In this document: positions 16,526-25,641 of the stretch, piece after piece
Layout of the letters: each line of letters opens with the position of its first letter
How positions within the stretch are numbered: position 1 is the first letter of the stretch
Program-made: the position numbers and the translations under genes
DNA from: Geojedonia litorea
Lineage (GTDB): Bacteria > Bacteroidota > Bacteroidia > Flavobacteriales > Flavobacteriaceae
Assembly: GCF_042654525.1 (NCBI RefSeq)
Contig: NZ_JBHSGP010000012.1
Location: forward strand, 62,001-126,000
Length of the DNA stretch: 64,000 nt
Reading direction: 5' to 3'
The notes under the pieces: generated by a model
Seen by the model: only the letters and a program-made list of their open reading frames with translations
What the model was told of the DNA's origin: nothing
Databases searched by the model: none

Positions 16526-17479
16526 ATGAAAGTATTAGCGAATGACGGAATCTCTAAAAGTGGAATTAACGCGCTTGAAGAGGCAGGATTTGAAGTCATA
16601 ACAACAACTGTTGCACAAGAACAATTAGCCAATTATATCAACACAAATAATGTCGTTGTGCTTTTGGTGAGAAGTGCAACAACAGTTAGAAAAGATTTAA
16701 TAGATGCTTGCCCATCATTGAAGATCATTGGTCGTGGCGGCGTAGGTATGGATAATATAGACGTAGAATACGCCAAAAGCAAAGGTTTAAGTGTTATTAA
16801 TACACCAGCAGCCTCCTCACACTCGGTCGCAGAGCTTGTATTTGCGCACATGTATGGTTTAGCTCGTTTTTTACATAATTCCAATCGCGATATGCCTTTA
16901 GATGGCGACACTAGATTTGGTGCACTTAAAAAAGCCTACGCTAAAGGAACTGAATTAAAAGGAAAAACTTTAGGAGTTCTTGGTTTTGGAAGAATTGGCC
17001 AGGCTACGGCTAAAGTTGCTATAGGTGCTGGAATGAAAGTTGTTGCTTTTGATCCATTTATTGACAAAGCCAATTTGGAACTAGACTTTTTTGACGGTCA
17101 AAAATTAAATTTTGAAATCGCGACAGTTTCTAAAGAAGAAGTCATTAAGAATTCAGATTTTATAACCCTACACGTTCCTGCACAAAAGGATTATGTGATT
17201 GGAGCTGACGAATTTAAAGCCATGAAAGATGGTGTAATTTTAGTGAATGCCGCCCGTGGTGGTGTAATCGATGAAGTTGCGCTGGTTCAAGCCATTAAAG
17301 ATGGTAAAGTTGCACGTGCTGCATTAGATGTGTTTGAAAAAGAACCACAACCTGAAATTCAGTTATTAATGAACCCTGCCTTGTCCTTAACGCCTCATAC
17401 AGGTGCAGCAACTAATGAAGCACAAGACCGAATTGGAACCGAATTGGCCTCTCAAATTATTTCTATTCTAAATAATTAA
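16526..17479 (+). CDS. serA: D-3-phosphoglycerate dehydrogenase (short form)
   Basis: The first enzyme of serine synthesis: it oxidises 3-phosphoglycerate to phosphohydroxypyruvate with NAD. It has 317 residues. The catalytic domain carries GRGGVGMDNIDV, the Rossmann loop is GVLGFGRIGQATAK, and NAARGGVIDE holds the arginine. The Glu-His relay ends in LTPHTGAATNEAQ. There is no C-terminal ACT domain, so feedback inhibition by serine through ACT is not expected; regulation may instead act on the serC leader upstream. It lies immediately downstream of serC. Confidence 0.95.
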   Translation: MKVLANDGISKSGINALEEAGFEVITTTVAQEQLANYINTNNVVVLLVRSATTVRKDLIDACPSLKIIGRGGVGMDNIDVEYAKSKGLSVINTPAASSHSVAELVFAHMYGLARFLHNSNRDMPLDGDTRFGALKKAYAKGTELKGKTLGVLGFGRIGQATAKVAIGAGMKVVAFDPFIDKANLELDFFDGQKLNFEIATVSKEEVIKNSDFITLHVPAQKDYVIGADEFKAMKDGVILVNAARGGVIDEVALVQAIKDGKVARAALDVFEKEPQPEIQLLMNPALSLTPHTGAATNEAQDRIGTELASQIISILNN

Positions 17480-17509
17480 AGGACGGATTTTCCATTTAAA
17501 GTAAACAAG

Positions 17510-17544
17510 AAGCTCTTAAGTAAGAATCCTTAAGAGCTTTTTTT
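17510..17544 (+). terminator. Terminator of the serC-serA operon
   Basis: Perfect 11-bp stem AAGCTCTTAAG / CTTAAGAGCTT with an 8-nt loop, followed by TTTTT. Confidence 0.9.
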
Positions 17545-17645
17545 GTTTGTTAAAGTCCCTTTAAACAGTAGCTGTTGTGGTACATTTTTTGTATTTTTAA
17601 GAGAGGAATTGCTTAGGATGCTTGCATCCCAAAAAAATTAATGCC

Positions 17646-18077
17646 ATGAAAATATTATTATACATTATTATTATTTCTGTTGGAATTTTAAGCTGTGGTC
17701 CCACAAACAAAATAGTTCCGCAAAATAATGCTGTTACTTCCATAGAGCAGGATACGGTTAGAATTGTAAATGACGATCTTGAGTACGAAATCATTATCAT
17801 TGAACCAGGATTTAACGCTTGGCTTCAATCAATGGCACGCCCTGAAGGCTATTATTCCCAATCATTTTTAGAGAGTAGAAATCGTGTTTATGTTCAGGCC
17901 TGGAATCAACGGGTACAACAGCCATTTAACTACAATCCTAATCTATACGAAATGCAAATTGACTATCAACCGTTTATTGATTATGGTTACGACGTAAACT
18001 ATAAATTGTACAATTATTTCATTTACTTTCAGTTAACATACAAACAACGCTTATCTAGTTTTATTCCTAGAATTTAA
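17646..18077 (+). CDS. DUF6146-type lipoprotein
   Basis: A 143-residue lipoprotein that I recognise as the DUF6146 type of Bacteroidota. Signal residues 1-14 end in ILSC (lipid cysteine at about 15). The mature domain has the family pattern DTVRIVNDDLEYEIIIIEPGF, RPEGYYSQSFLESRNR and DYGYDVNYKLYNYFIYFQ, rich in Tyr. Function unknown; location is outer membrane or periplasm. The start is the ATG at 17646, because an upstream TTG extension would place eight charged residues before the signal peptide. The next gene has a promoter box just past this stop. Confidence 0.85.
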   Translation: MKILLYIIIISVGILSCGPTNKIVPQNNAVTSIEQDTVRIVNDDLEYEIIIIEPGFNAWLQSMARPEGYYSQSFLESRNRVYVQAWNQRVQQPFNYNPNLYEMQIDYQPFIDYGYDVNYKLYNYFIYFQLTYKQRLSSFIPRI

Positions 18078-18079
18078 AT

Positions 18080-18087
18080 TATATTTG
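18080..18087 (+). promoter_or_regulatory. -7 promoter box of the DUF6787 gene
   Basis: TATATTTG, an exact TAnnTTTG match, lies 2 bases after the DUF6146 stop and 17 bases before the next ATG. Confidence 0.55.
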
Positions 18088-18104
18088 CAGCGCAAAAATT
18101 CGCA

Positions 18105-18599
18105 ATGCAACGATTTAAAACTTATTGGCAAATTCAACATAATTGGCAGTTACTTTTTCCATTGCTGGGAATACTGGGACTTATATACTGTTCCTACATA
18201 ATTGCCTTACTTTTCTCAAAAAACTCTGGTGTAATTTTAACAACTATTATTACAGGCATAACTACTTACCTCTTACTAATATTGGTTTTATTCATTTTTA
18301 AAAAGCTAGAGAACAAATGGATCCTTACCTATAAATGGGAAATGATTCGCGTGTTTATAGTATTTGCCATTACCGGATCTACATCTGCCTTTATTGGAAA
18401 ACCAATTATGGGGTTGATTGGAATTACTAAAGAAAACTTAAACCCTATCCTATACTGGATATTATTTATTATTATTGGGCTCATTTTTTATCAAATCCTA
18501 TTAGTGAGCTTTGGATGGTTATTTGGTCAATTCAAATTCTTTTGGGAATTTGAAAAGAAAATGCTCCGTAAATTGGGATTAAAAAAATTTATCGATTAA
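18105..18599 (+). CDS. DUF6787-type integral membrane protein
   Basis: A 164-residue protein with four predicted membrane segments (about residues 16-37, 43-64, 79-97 and 117-141) and a C-terminal amphipathic part, FFWEFEKKMLRKLGL, typical of the family I recall as DUF6787. Role unknown. Its TAA overlaps the ATG of the next gene (TAATG), so translation is likely coupled to the His-rich peptide and the TonB receptor behind it. Confidence 0.82.
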   Translation: MQRFKTYWQIQHNWQLLFPLLGILGLIYCSYIIALLFSKNSGVILTTIITGITTYLLLILVLFIFKKLENKWILTYKWEMIRVFIVFAITGSTSAFIGKPIMGLIGITKENLNPILYWILFIIIGLIFYQILLVSFGWLFGQFKFFWEFEKKMLRKLGLKKFID

Positions 18600-18937
18600 T
18601 GCAGTCAATTAGGCAACAGTTAGTATTTAAATTATCGGCACTTTTACTAGTGTTGGCTTTAACTGCTCCAACAGTTGTGAAATTTGGCCATATCTTCGAA
18701 CATCATAAACACGAAGTATGTCATGGCGAATTACAATCGCATATCCATACCTTTGATATTGACTGTAACTTCTATAAATTTAAGCTGAAAAATACATTTA
18801 CTTTTGTGAATGTTAATTTTGAGATTCCTGAATTTCCAGTAGTCAATCAAATAATTTATTCACAATATTCATTTTTAAGTCAATTTCAACGACTTCATTT
18901 TTCTCTCCGTGGTCCCCCATTAAATGATTTAGCATAA
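18599..18937 (+). CDS. Small His-rich secreted or anchored protein, unknown function
   Basis: A 112-residue protein with an N-terminal hydrophobic segment (about 9-27) acting as signal or anchor. A metal-ligand-like cluster follows, HIFEHHKHEVCHGELQSHIH (about 31-50), with further His and Cys in TFDIDCNF. The end carries a conserved-looking LRGPPL motif. I know no characterised family. It sits between a DUF6787 protein (1-base overlap) and a TonB receptor with an acidic/His loop, 37 bases downstream, so a metal sensing or handoff role is a reasonable but unproven inference. Confidence 0.72.
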   Translation: MQSIRQQLVFKLSALLLVLALTAPTVVKFGHIFEHHKHEVCHGELQSHIHTFDIDCNFYKFKLKNTFTFVNVNFEIPEFPVVNQIIYSQYSFLSQFQRLHFSLRGPPLNDLA

Positions 18938-18974
18938 ACATCATTTTTTACAAAATCATTTAATTAAAAAACAC

Positions 18975-21185
18975 ATGAGAATACTCTTATATGCAACGTT
19001 GTTTTGCATGACTTATTTAACAACAAGTGCCCAAAACTTTATTGAAGGGCACATCATTGATGAAGACCATACAGAAGCTATTGTTTTTGCCAACATTTAT
19101 ATGCCACAAATAGAAAAAGGAACAACTACTAATGAAAAAGGCTATTTTAAAATTGAAAATATAGCATCAGGAACCTATAAAATTGTTGTTTCATATATAG
19201 GTTATGAAACCAAATCCTTACAATTAAAAATCCCAACAGATACGCCTGTACGTATTGCTTTAAAATCTTCGGCTATAGAAATGGAGGAGATTATCGTTTC
19301 TACACCATTTCATAAATTACAAAGTGAAAATGTTATGAAGGTAGAACGCGAAAATATTTCAGACTTAAGGTCTAAAGGCGCAATGAATTTGAGCGATGGT
19401 CTATCTAATATTGCTGGAGTAGAAACTATTACTACAGGTCTTAGCATTGGCAAACCTGTGATTAGGGGTTTGAGCTCCAACCGTGTATTGGTTTATGCTC
19501 AAGGTGTCCGTCTAGAGAATCAACAATTTGGGGATGAACACGGTTTAGGCCTCAGTGCTGCTGGTATTGAAAGTATTGAAGTCATTAAAGGTCCAGCCTC
19601 GTTATTGTATGGTAGTGATGCGCTTGGAGGAGTACTCTACTTAAACCCAGAACGATTTGCTAAAGAGAATACATCTGCTGCCGATGGCAACTTTAACTAT
19701 TTTTCAAATACCAATGGTTTTAACACCAACGCAGGTTATAAGGTATCAAAAGGAAAATTTAAATATATATTCAGGGCCGGATTAGCTGAACACGCCGATT
19801 ACCAAACTCAAGAGTATCGGGTTACGAATACACGATTCAAGGAAAAGGATTTTAAGGCGGCATTAGGTTATCAGGCTTCAAAATTTAAAACTGAACTTCG
19901 TTATAATGTGAATGCTTCAAAATTAGGAATACCTGAAGAAATTGGAGTTCAATCGACAAATGTCACTCCTTTATTACCTTTTCAGGATATCACTAACCAC
20001 ATTTTTAGCTCAAAATCTGTTTTATTTTTTGAAGATTCCAATTTGGAAATCAATTTAGGTTATTTGTACAATGATCGTAAAGAATTTGAAGAACATCATG
20101 AAGAAGATGAAGAAGAAGAAGAGGAAGAACATGAAGTTCTTGAAGCCGCCTTACAAATGAAGCTTAAGACCTTTAATTATGATATAAAATACCATTTACC
20201 TGAAATTGGAAGATTTGAAACCATACTTGGAGTTCAAGGTATGAATCAAACAAACACTAATTATGGTGAAGAGCAATTAATCCCTAATGCTTCAACTAAC
20301 GATTTTGGACTTTTGGCTACTTCCCATATCCATTTTGACCTATTAGACGTTCAACTTGGTGCGCGTTACGACAATCGCAATATAGATGTTGAATCAGGAT
20401 TAACTAAATCCTTTAATAGTTTCAATGGTGCTTTAGGCTTTAAAACCAACATTGCTAATAAGATTACAGCACGTTTAAATTTTGCCACCGGTTTTAGAGC
20501 TCCAAACCTTGCTGAATTAACTTCAGACGGTTCACACGAAGGCACTAATCGTTATGAGATAGGAAATCCTAATCTCAAAAACGAACAAAATTTCCAAACT
20601 GATTTAGCCCTTGAATTTAAAAATGATCATATCGAACTATTTGTAAACGGGTTTTACAACAAAGTGAACAATTATATTTTCATTGCGCCTAATGGACAAA
20701 TTATTGATGGTGATGATGTATTTGTTTACGAACAAAATGATGCCAAGTTATTTGGTGGCGAAATTGGTTTACATTTCCATCCTCACCCACTCGACTGGCT
20801 TCATATTGAAAGTAGTTTCGAATCTGTCACTGGAAAACAAAACGATAATAGTTATTTACCCTTAATCCCTGCAAATTCAATTAATAACAAAGTGCGTGTT
20901 GAGTTAGTTAATGATTGGTTATCTGAAGGTTATGCGTTTTTAAAGCTTACTACTACATTAAAACAGGATAATTTAAGTGAGTTTGAAACTATTACACCAG
21001 GCTATAACCTTTTAAGTGCGGGTATGGGTGGAAAAATAACTGTTTTGAATCATGAATTGCAAATAAATATTTCAGGTAATAATTTAACTGACAAATCATA
21101 CATCCATCACCTTTCGCGATTAAAATCGGAAGGAATTTATAACATAGGAAGAAATTTTAGCCTAGGCTTAACTTACACCTTATAA
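18975..21185 (+). CDS. TonB-dependent receptor, probably metal-related
   Basis: A 736-residue outer-membrane receptor. It has a signal peptide (about 1-19), a carboxypeptidase-regulatory-like domain (about 20-105), a plug (about 118-225, with IRGLSSNRVLVYAQGVRLENQQFGDEHG shortened here to GLSSNRVLVYAQG and IEVIKGPASLLYGSDALGGVLY) and a barrel ending in FSLGLTYTL. A remarkable acidic/His loop (about residues 373-388; HHEEDEEEEEEEHE) lies in the barrel part and would be on the cell surface. This class resembles zinc or copper receptors. It is in one cluster with the His-rich 112-aa protein. No SusD partner. Confidence 0.92.
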   Translation: MRILLYATLFCMTYLTTSAQNFIEGHIIDEDHTEAIVFANIYMPQIEKGTTTNEKGYFKIENIASGTYKIVVSYIGYETKSLQLKIPTDTPVRIALKSSAIEMEEIIVSTPFHKLQSENVMKVERENISDLRSKGAMNLSDGLSNIAGVETITTGLSIGKPVIRGLSSNRVLVYAQGVRLENQQFGDEHGLGLSAAGIESIEVIKGPASLLYGSDALGGVLYLNPERFAKENTSAADGNFNYFSNTNGFNTNAGYKVSKGKFKYIFRAGLAEHADYQTQEYRVTNTRFKEKDFKAALGYQASKFKTELRYNVNASKLGIPEEIGVQSTNVTPLLPFQDITNHIFSSKSVLFFEDSNLEINLGYLYNDRKEFEEHHEEDEEEEEEEHEVLEAALQMKLKTFNYDIKYHLPEIGRFETILGVQGMNQTNTNYGEEQLIPNASTNDFGLLATSHIHFDLLDVQLGARYDNRNIDVESGLTKSFNSFNGALGFKTNIANKITARLNFATGFRAPNLAELTSDGSHEGTNRYEIGNPNLKNEQNFQTDLALEFKNDHIELFVNGFYNKVNNYIFIAPNGQIIDGDDVFVYEQNDAKLFGGEIGLHFHPHPLDWLHIESSFESVTGKQNDNSYLPLIPANSINNKVRVELVNDWLSEGYAFLKLTTTLKQDNLSEFETITPGYNLLSAGMGGKITVLNHELQINISGNNLTDKSYIHHLSRLKSEGIYNIGRNFSLGLTYTL

Positions 21186-21212
21186 AAAAAGCGGCCATTA
21201 GGTCGCTTTTTT
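21186..21212. terminator. Bidirectional terminator shared by TonB receptor and 97-aa gene
   Basis: GCGGCC-ATTA-GGTCGC with A and T runs on both sides. The right half lies inside the last codons of the convergent minus-strand gene, so the same bases encode its KKKAT tail. Confidence 0.8.
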
Positions 21213-21491
21213 CTTTATGTCTTCTGTGGTTTCTTTATTTGTAAACACATAAGTGTATAACCAAGTTAAGGTAAATGTCGGGATGACATCAACACCAGGT
21301 AATGCTTCTTCAAGAAAAGAAATACCAGCAGCAACCTTTCCTGTTTTACCTTTATAAAGTTTAGTCATTAACCACGCCGACAATGGAGCCCAAACAATAT
21401 CAGACAATTCTCCAAATCCTGGGATGATAAATGACACGTAGCCTAAAGCATCTAAAATTAGGCTTAAAATCAACTTTTTATATTTGTTCAT
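21198..21491 (-). CDS. Small conserved membrane protein
   Basis: A 97-residue protein with hydrophobic stretches at about residues 8-25 (LSLILDALGYVSFIIPG) and 70-85, and a glycine-rich middle. The pattern ELSDIVWAPLSAWLMTKLYKG and LEEALPGVDVIPTFTLTW recurs in small Bacteroidota inner-membrane proteins of unknown role. No catalytic motif. The 3' end overlaps a bidirectional terminator. It is upstream of folE on the same strand order (folE starts beyond it), but the two are separated by 56 bases. Confidence 0.78.
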   Translation of the reverse strand: MNKYKKLILSLILDALGYVSFIIPGFGELSDIVWAPLSAWLMTKLYKGKTGKVAAGISFLEEALPGVDVIPTFTLTWLYTYVFTNKETTEDIKKKAT

Positions 21492-21547
21492 AATTTAAAT
21501 TCAGAATTCAATTCAAGTTACTAAAACAAGAAACGTACCACGAAAAA

Positions 21548-22144
21548 TCAAGACAATTTTTCACTAATCAATTTTAAAAACTCGTTTCTGGTTTCCATAT
21601 TTTGAAATGCTCCTCTAAAACCAGAGGTTGTAGTCACCGAATTTTGTTTTTGTACACCTCTCATCATCATACACATATGGGATGCTTCAATAACAACGGC
21701 AACTCCTTGAGGTTTTAGGGTATTATTAATGCAGTTTAATATCTGTTCTGTAAGTCGCTCCTGTACTTGCAATCTGCGGGCAAATACATCAACAATACGA
21801 GGAATTTTACTTAAACCAACAATATAGCCATTTGGAATATAGGCAATGTGCGCTTTACCAAAAAACGGCAACATATGATGTTCACATAAGGAATATAACT
21901 CAATATCCTTTACAATAACCATTTCATCATACGACTCTTTAAACATAGCACTTTTTAAAATTTCGGCAGCATCTTGATGATAGCCCTGTGTTAGAAATTG
22001 CATAGCTTTAGAAGCACGCTCCGGTGTTTTAGTTAACCCATCTCGATTAACATCTTCCCCTAAATCTTCAATGATTTTTTTATATCGAGCTTTAACATCA
22101 TCGGTGACCTGAATGTTATACTCTTCAAAATGTTTATAAGGCAT
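21548..22144 (-). CDS. folE: GTP cyclohydrolase I
   Basis: Converts GTP to 7,8-dihydroneopterin triphosphate, the entry to folate and queuosine-type pterin synthesis. With the ATG at 22144 it has 198 residues. Zinc ligands are the Cys and His of LCEHHMLPF and the Cys of SHMCMMMRGV. GLSKIPRIVDVFARRLQVQERL is the conserved core (quoted in part as GLSKIPRIVDVFARR), and the C-terminal TTTSGFRGAF follows. An in-frame extension to 22192 adds 16 basic/aromatic residues unlike the family, so the shorter start is preferred. Confidence 0.95.
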   Translation of the reverse strand: MPYKHFEEYNIQVTDDVKARYKKIIEDLGEDVNRDGLTKTPERASKAMQFLTQGYHQDAAEILKSAMFKESYDEMVIVKDIELYSLCEHHMLPFFGKAHIAYIPNGYIVGLSKIPRIVDVFARRLQVQERLTEQILNCINNTLKPQGVAVVIEASHMCMMMRGVQKQNSVTTTSGFRGAFQNMETRNEFLKLISEKLS

Positions 22145-22274
22145 TTTATTTGTTTTCTTTCTATAAAAATACATAAAATAACTTCTCCTCAATTATTTTC
22201 AATACTTATCAAAACATTAACAAACATGTAAATATTTTAACGTTTACTTATGAAAATAGCAAAATATACAACTG

Positions 22275-22282
22275 TAGTTTTG
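22275..22282 (+). promoter_or_regulatory. -7 promoter box of the DUF5916 gene
   Basis: TAGTTTTG matches TAnnTTTG; it implies a leader of about 65 bases that contains a small hairpin AAAGA-TTTCGG-TCTTT (about 22305-22320). Confidence 0.45.
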
Positions 22283-22355
22283 TAGACGACTGTAACAACA
22301 CCCAAAGATTTCGGTCTTTATAAATACTATTTAAGCTTACCATCAATCAAATCTA

Positions 22356-24788
22356 ATGACAGCCCGCTTACTCTACTTTTTAATATACTTCATTGCATTT
22401 CATACCGTTTTCGCACAAGAAAAAAAGACTTTAAATATTAATAAGACCACTGAAGCGCCTAAAATAGATGGTGTTTTGGATGATGAAGTTTGGCAAAATG
22501 CAGAAGAGGCTACAGATTTTATTCAGTTTAGACCCGAAATGGGAGTAATAGAAACCGAAGACCAAAGAACAATTGTTAAAATGGCCTATGATGACAATGC
22601 CATTTATGTCGCCGCATACCTTTATGATAGTCCAGAGCTTATTATGAAACAGGTCAACCAACGTGATAACTTTGGGCAACAAGATTTTTTTACTGTGGTT
22701 TTAAACCCAAATAATGATGCACAAAACGACACAGAATTTTTTGCGTTTCCATCGGGAAATCAGGCTGATGCGATTGTCTCTCCTGGTAATGGTAATGATT
22801 TTGGCTGGAATGGCGTTTGGGACAGCACAGTTAAGATTGTAGAAGACGGATGGATTGTAGAAATGAAAATTCCTTATTCTAATTTAAGATTTTCAAATCA
22901 AGCAATTCAAACTTGGGGGATTCAGTTTCACAGAAGGTTTAGAAGAGACAACACCCAGTACTCATGGAATCCTATTGATAGAACTAAAGGGAATACTGGT
23001 TTATATCATGGTGTGCTACAAGGAATTGAAAATATAAAACCGCCTACCCGATTAAGTCTTTACCCTTTTGCTTCAGGATTATTTACTACTATTGATGGAA
23101 AGAGTGAAAATAAGCAAAGTCTTGGATTAGACCTTAAATATGGTGTTACCGAAAACTTCACAATTGATGCCACTTTAATTCCTGATTTTAGCCAGGCTGG
23201 ATTTGATGATGTTAGACTAAATCTTGGACCTTTTGAACAAATGTTTTCAGAGCAACGTCAATTTTTTACTGAAGGGGTCGATCTGTTTAATAAAGGAAAT
23301 CTTTTTTATTCTCGACGTGTTGGTGGTAGCCCAGCTGAACGGCCGCAACTCAATGAAAATGAGGAGTTCGTTAACTATCCAAATACTATAAAAGTACTTA
23401 ATGCGGTAAAACTTTCAGGCCGCACCAAGAAAGGACTTGGTGTTGGAATTTTTAACTCCATTACCGAAAAAACAGAAGTGACTATTAAAAACACAGATAC
23501 AGATGAGTTAAGAAAAGCAATTGCAGAGCCTTTTACAAACTATAACATTATAGTTCTAGATCAGCAATTCAACAAAAACTCATCAGTTAGCTTAATTAAC
23601 ACTAATGTTACACGAAACGGTCATTATAGAGATGCTAATGTAACAGGTTTATTGGCCGACATTACAAATAAAAAGAATACATTTAATTTAGAAGCTGAAG
23701 TTAAGATGAGCTCACTTAATTTAGCTGATGGCAATCAAAATGGATATAGTACCGAATTTGAAATCAGTAAAGTAGGTGGAAACTTTCGTTATGGTATAGG
23801 TCATGATTTAGCTGACAATAAGTATGACATCAATGATTTAGGTGTTCAGTTTAGAAACAACTACAGTAATTATTCAGCAGATTTTTCATATCGAACTTTT
23901 GAACCAACAGAAAACTTCAATAGTTTGAGTATTGGCATAAGAACACAATATCGTCAACTCTTTAAACCTAGCACCTATACAGGCTTTAATATAGGAATCA
24001 ATTTTGACGCGCAAAGCAAGAAGCTTCATAATTTTGGAATTAACTTTAATACCGAACCCGGTAAACAATATGACTATTTTGGTCCTAGAACGGAAGGGCG
24101 ATATTTTATTTATGAAAATGCGGCAAGTCTAAATGGCTTCTTTTCATCAAATTCTAATAAAGTAGTTTCGTTTTTTTCACGAGTAAGCTTTTATACTCAA
24201 TTTGAAAGTGATAGGGATTTATTTAGTTATTCATTTGATTTTGGACCAAGAATTCGTTTTAATGATCATTTTAGCTTGAGATATTCAATTGATTTTAACC
24301 GAACAGGTGGAAGTCGTGGCTATGTAACCGATTTTAATGCTGATATCATTTATGGTGAGCGCGATCAAGTGACTTTAGTAAATAGTATTCGGGGGAGTTA
24401 TAATTTCAATTCTTATCATGGCTTATCATTATCGTTTAGAAACTATTGGGCAACTGTAGATTATGATGAGGATCTGTTTCATCTTTTAGAAAACGGAAAA
24501 CTATCTAGAGAAAAAGGATACACTGTAAACGATATAGCCGATCCGAACATTAATTTCAATACTTGGAATCTAGATTTCTCATACACATGGCAATTTGCTC
24601 CTGGTAGCCAACTTTCGGCATTATATCGCAATCAATTGTTCAATTATTCAAATGCGGCTTCGGATGATTACTTTGATAGTTTAGAGACTTTATTTGAACA
24701 ACCAATTCAGCATACGTTATCGCTTCGATTAGTGTATTTTATAGATTATAATAATGTGAAGCATCTATTTATGAATAATGAAGGTTGA
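22356..24788 (+). CDS. DUF5916 / CBM9-like outer-membrane protein
   Basis: An 810-residue secreted protein. The signal peptide (1-20, ending FA-Q) is followed by a family-9 carbohydrate-binding-like beta-sandwich (about 30-215; APKIDGVLDDEVWQNAE, then EMKIPYSNLRFS and WGIQFHRRFRRDN). A long C-terminal part assigned to DUF5916 looks like an outer-membrane beta-barrel (many alternating aromatic strands, ending LSLRLVYFIDYNN). The ligand is unknown; the CBM9-like label does not prove sugar binding. It stands alone between folE and the LolD-type ATPase. Confidence 0.88.
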   Translation: MTARLLYFLIYFIAFHTVFAQEKKTLNINKTTEAPKIDGVLDDEVWQNAEEATDFIQFRPEMGVIETEDQRTIVKMAYDDNAIYVAAYLYDSPELIMKQVNQRDNFGQQDFFTVVLNPNNDAQNDTEFFAFPSGNQADAIVSPGNGNDFGWNGVWDSTVKIVEDGWIVEMKIPYSNLRFSNQAIQTWGIQFHRRFRRDNTQYSWNPIDRTKGNTGLYHGVLQGIENIKPPTRLSLYPFASGLFTTIDGKSENKQSLGLDLKYGVTENFTIDATLIPDFSQAGFDDVRLNLGPFEQMFSEQRQFFTEGVDLFNKGNLFYSRRVGGSPAERPQLNENEEFVNYPNTIKVLNAVKLSGRTKKGLGVGIFNSITEKTEVTIKNTDTDELRKAIAEPFTNYNIIVLDQQFNKNSSVSLINTNVTRNGHYRDANVTGLLADITNKKNTFNLEAEVKMSSLNLADGNQNGYSTEFEISKVGGNFRYGIGHDLADNKYDINDLGVQFRNNYSNYSADFSYRTFEPTENFNSLSIGIRTQYRQLFKPSTYTGFNIGINFDAQSKKLHNFGINFNTEPGKQYDYFGPRTEGRYFIYENAASLNGFFSSNSNKVVSFFSRVSFYTQFESDRDLFSYSFDFGPRIRFNDHFSLRYSIDFNRTGGSRGYVTDFNADIIYGERDQVTLVNSIRGSYNFNSYHGLSLSFRNYWATVDYDEDLFHLLENGKLSREKGYTVNDIADPNINFNTWNLDFSYTWQFAPGSQLSALYRNQLFNYSNAASDDYFDSLETLFEQPIQHTLSLRLVYFIDYNNVKHLFMNNEG

Positions 24789-24826
24789 ATATTGTACAAA
24801 AGCACTTAAAGTAGTAAATTGTGGGC

Positions 24827-25489
24827 ATGATTGAAGCCAAAAACATTCATAAGTATTATAAAGATTTACACGTATTAAAAGGTGTTGATTTAACTATTTC
24901 AAAAGGTGAAATAGTATCCATTGTTGGGCCATCAGGCGCAGGAAAAACAACACTTTTACAAATTTTAGGCACTTTAGATCACATCTCTTCCAAAACCGAT
25001 GATCAATTACTTATCAACGGCACTAATGTGGTCAACTTAAAAGATAAAGCATTAGCAAAATTTAGGAATGAGCATATAGGCTTTATTTTTCAATTCCATC
25101 AACTATTGCCCGAATTTAGTGCTCTGGAGAATGTATGTCTTCCTGCTTTCATAAAAAACACATCCAAAGCCAATGCCGAAAAACGAGCCAAAGAGCTTCT
25201 GGATTTTTTAGGACTCAAAGAACGTTATCATCACAAGCCCAATGAGCTTTCTGGTGGTGAGCAACAGCGCGTTGCCGTTGCACGGGCATTAATAAATAAC
25301 CCTGATATTATTTTTGCTGATGAGCCTTCGGGTAATTTGGATACAGAATCAGCAGAAAACCTTCACAATCTTTTTTTTAAGCTTCGAGATGAATTTGGAC
25401 AAACTTTTGTCATCGTTACTCATAATGAAGATTTAGCCAATATGGCTGATAGAAAATTGACTATGGTAGATGGGAAGATTATAGATTAG
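24827..25489 (+). CDS. lolD: ABC transporter ATP-binding protein, LolD type
   Basis: A 220-residue ATPase subunit of the MacB/LolD/FtsE class. Walker A is GPSGAGKTTLLQ, the Q loop is FIFQFHQLLPEF, the signature is LSGGEQQRVAVARAL, and Walker B is IIFADEPSGNLD followed by the THNED switch. The order and the LPEFSALENVCLPA stretch are typical of LolD, which powers lipoprotein release from the inner membrane. No permease gene is adjacent. A GTG two codons earlier (24821) is an alternative start; the ATG is preferred by family pattern. Confidence 0.88.
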   Translation: MIEAKNIHKYYKDLHVLKGVDLTISKGEIVSIVGPSGAGKTTLLQILGTLDHISSKTDDQLLINGTNVVNLKDKALAKFRNEHIGFIFQFHQLLPEFSALENVCLPAFIKNTSKANAEKRAKELLDFLGLKERYHHKPNELSGGEQQRVAVARALINNPDIIFADEPSGNLDTESAENLHNLFFKLRDEFGQTFVIVTHNEDLANMADRKLTMVDGKIID

Positions 25490-25523
25490 TTTAGAAATCA
25501 AAGCTTTCTAAATTCTAAACTAA
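25486..25523 (+). repeat. Alternative hairpins over the lolD stop codon
   Basis: TTAGTTTAGAA (25486-25496) and TTCTAAACTAA (25513-25523) are perfect 11-bp arms. The left side can instead pair with an inner arm: TTTAGAAA (25490-25497) with TTTCTAAA (25505-25512). There is no T tract, so it is not a standard terminator. The stop codon TAG lies in the left arm. Confidence 0.55.
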
Positions 25524-25615
25524 CTTGACCATAACTCAACATTCCCTTTTATAATTTCACATATATTTTAGTGGTAATGCTTATGTTTAAATAAAGTAAG
25601 CGTCCCTTAATTCGC

Positions 25616-25623
25616 TATATTTG
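25616..25623 (+). promoter_or_regulatory. -7 promoter box of the 353-aa secreted protein gene
   Basis: TATATTTG, exact TAnnTTTG, 18 bases before the ATG at 25642. A TTG start that would give a longer protein lies inside this box and is therefore rejected. Confidence 0.6.
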
Positions 25624-25641
25624 TATTACTTACATGGGGAT

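Noticed and set aside
11041..21185. Polysaccharide utilisation locus
   Set aside because: The TonB receptors lack SusD partners and no glycoside hydrolase cluster is present.
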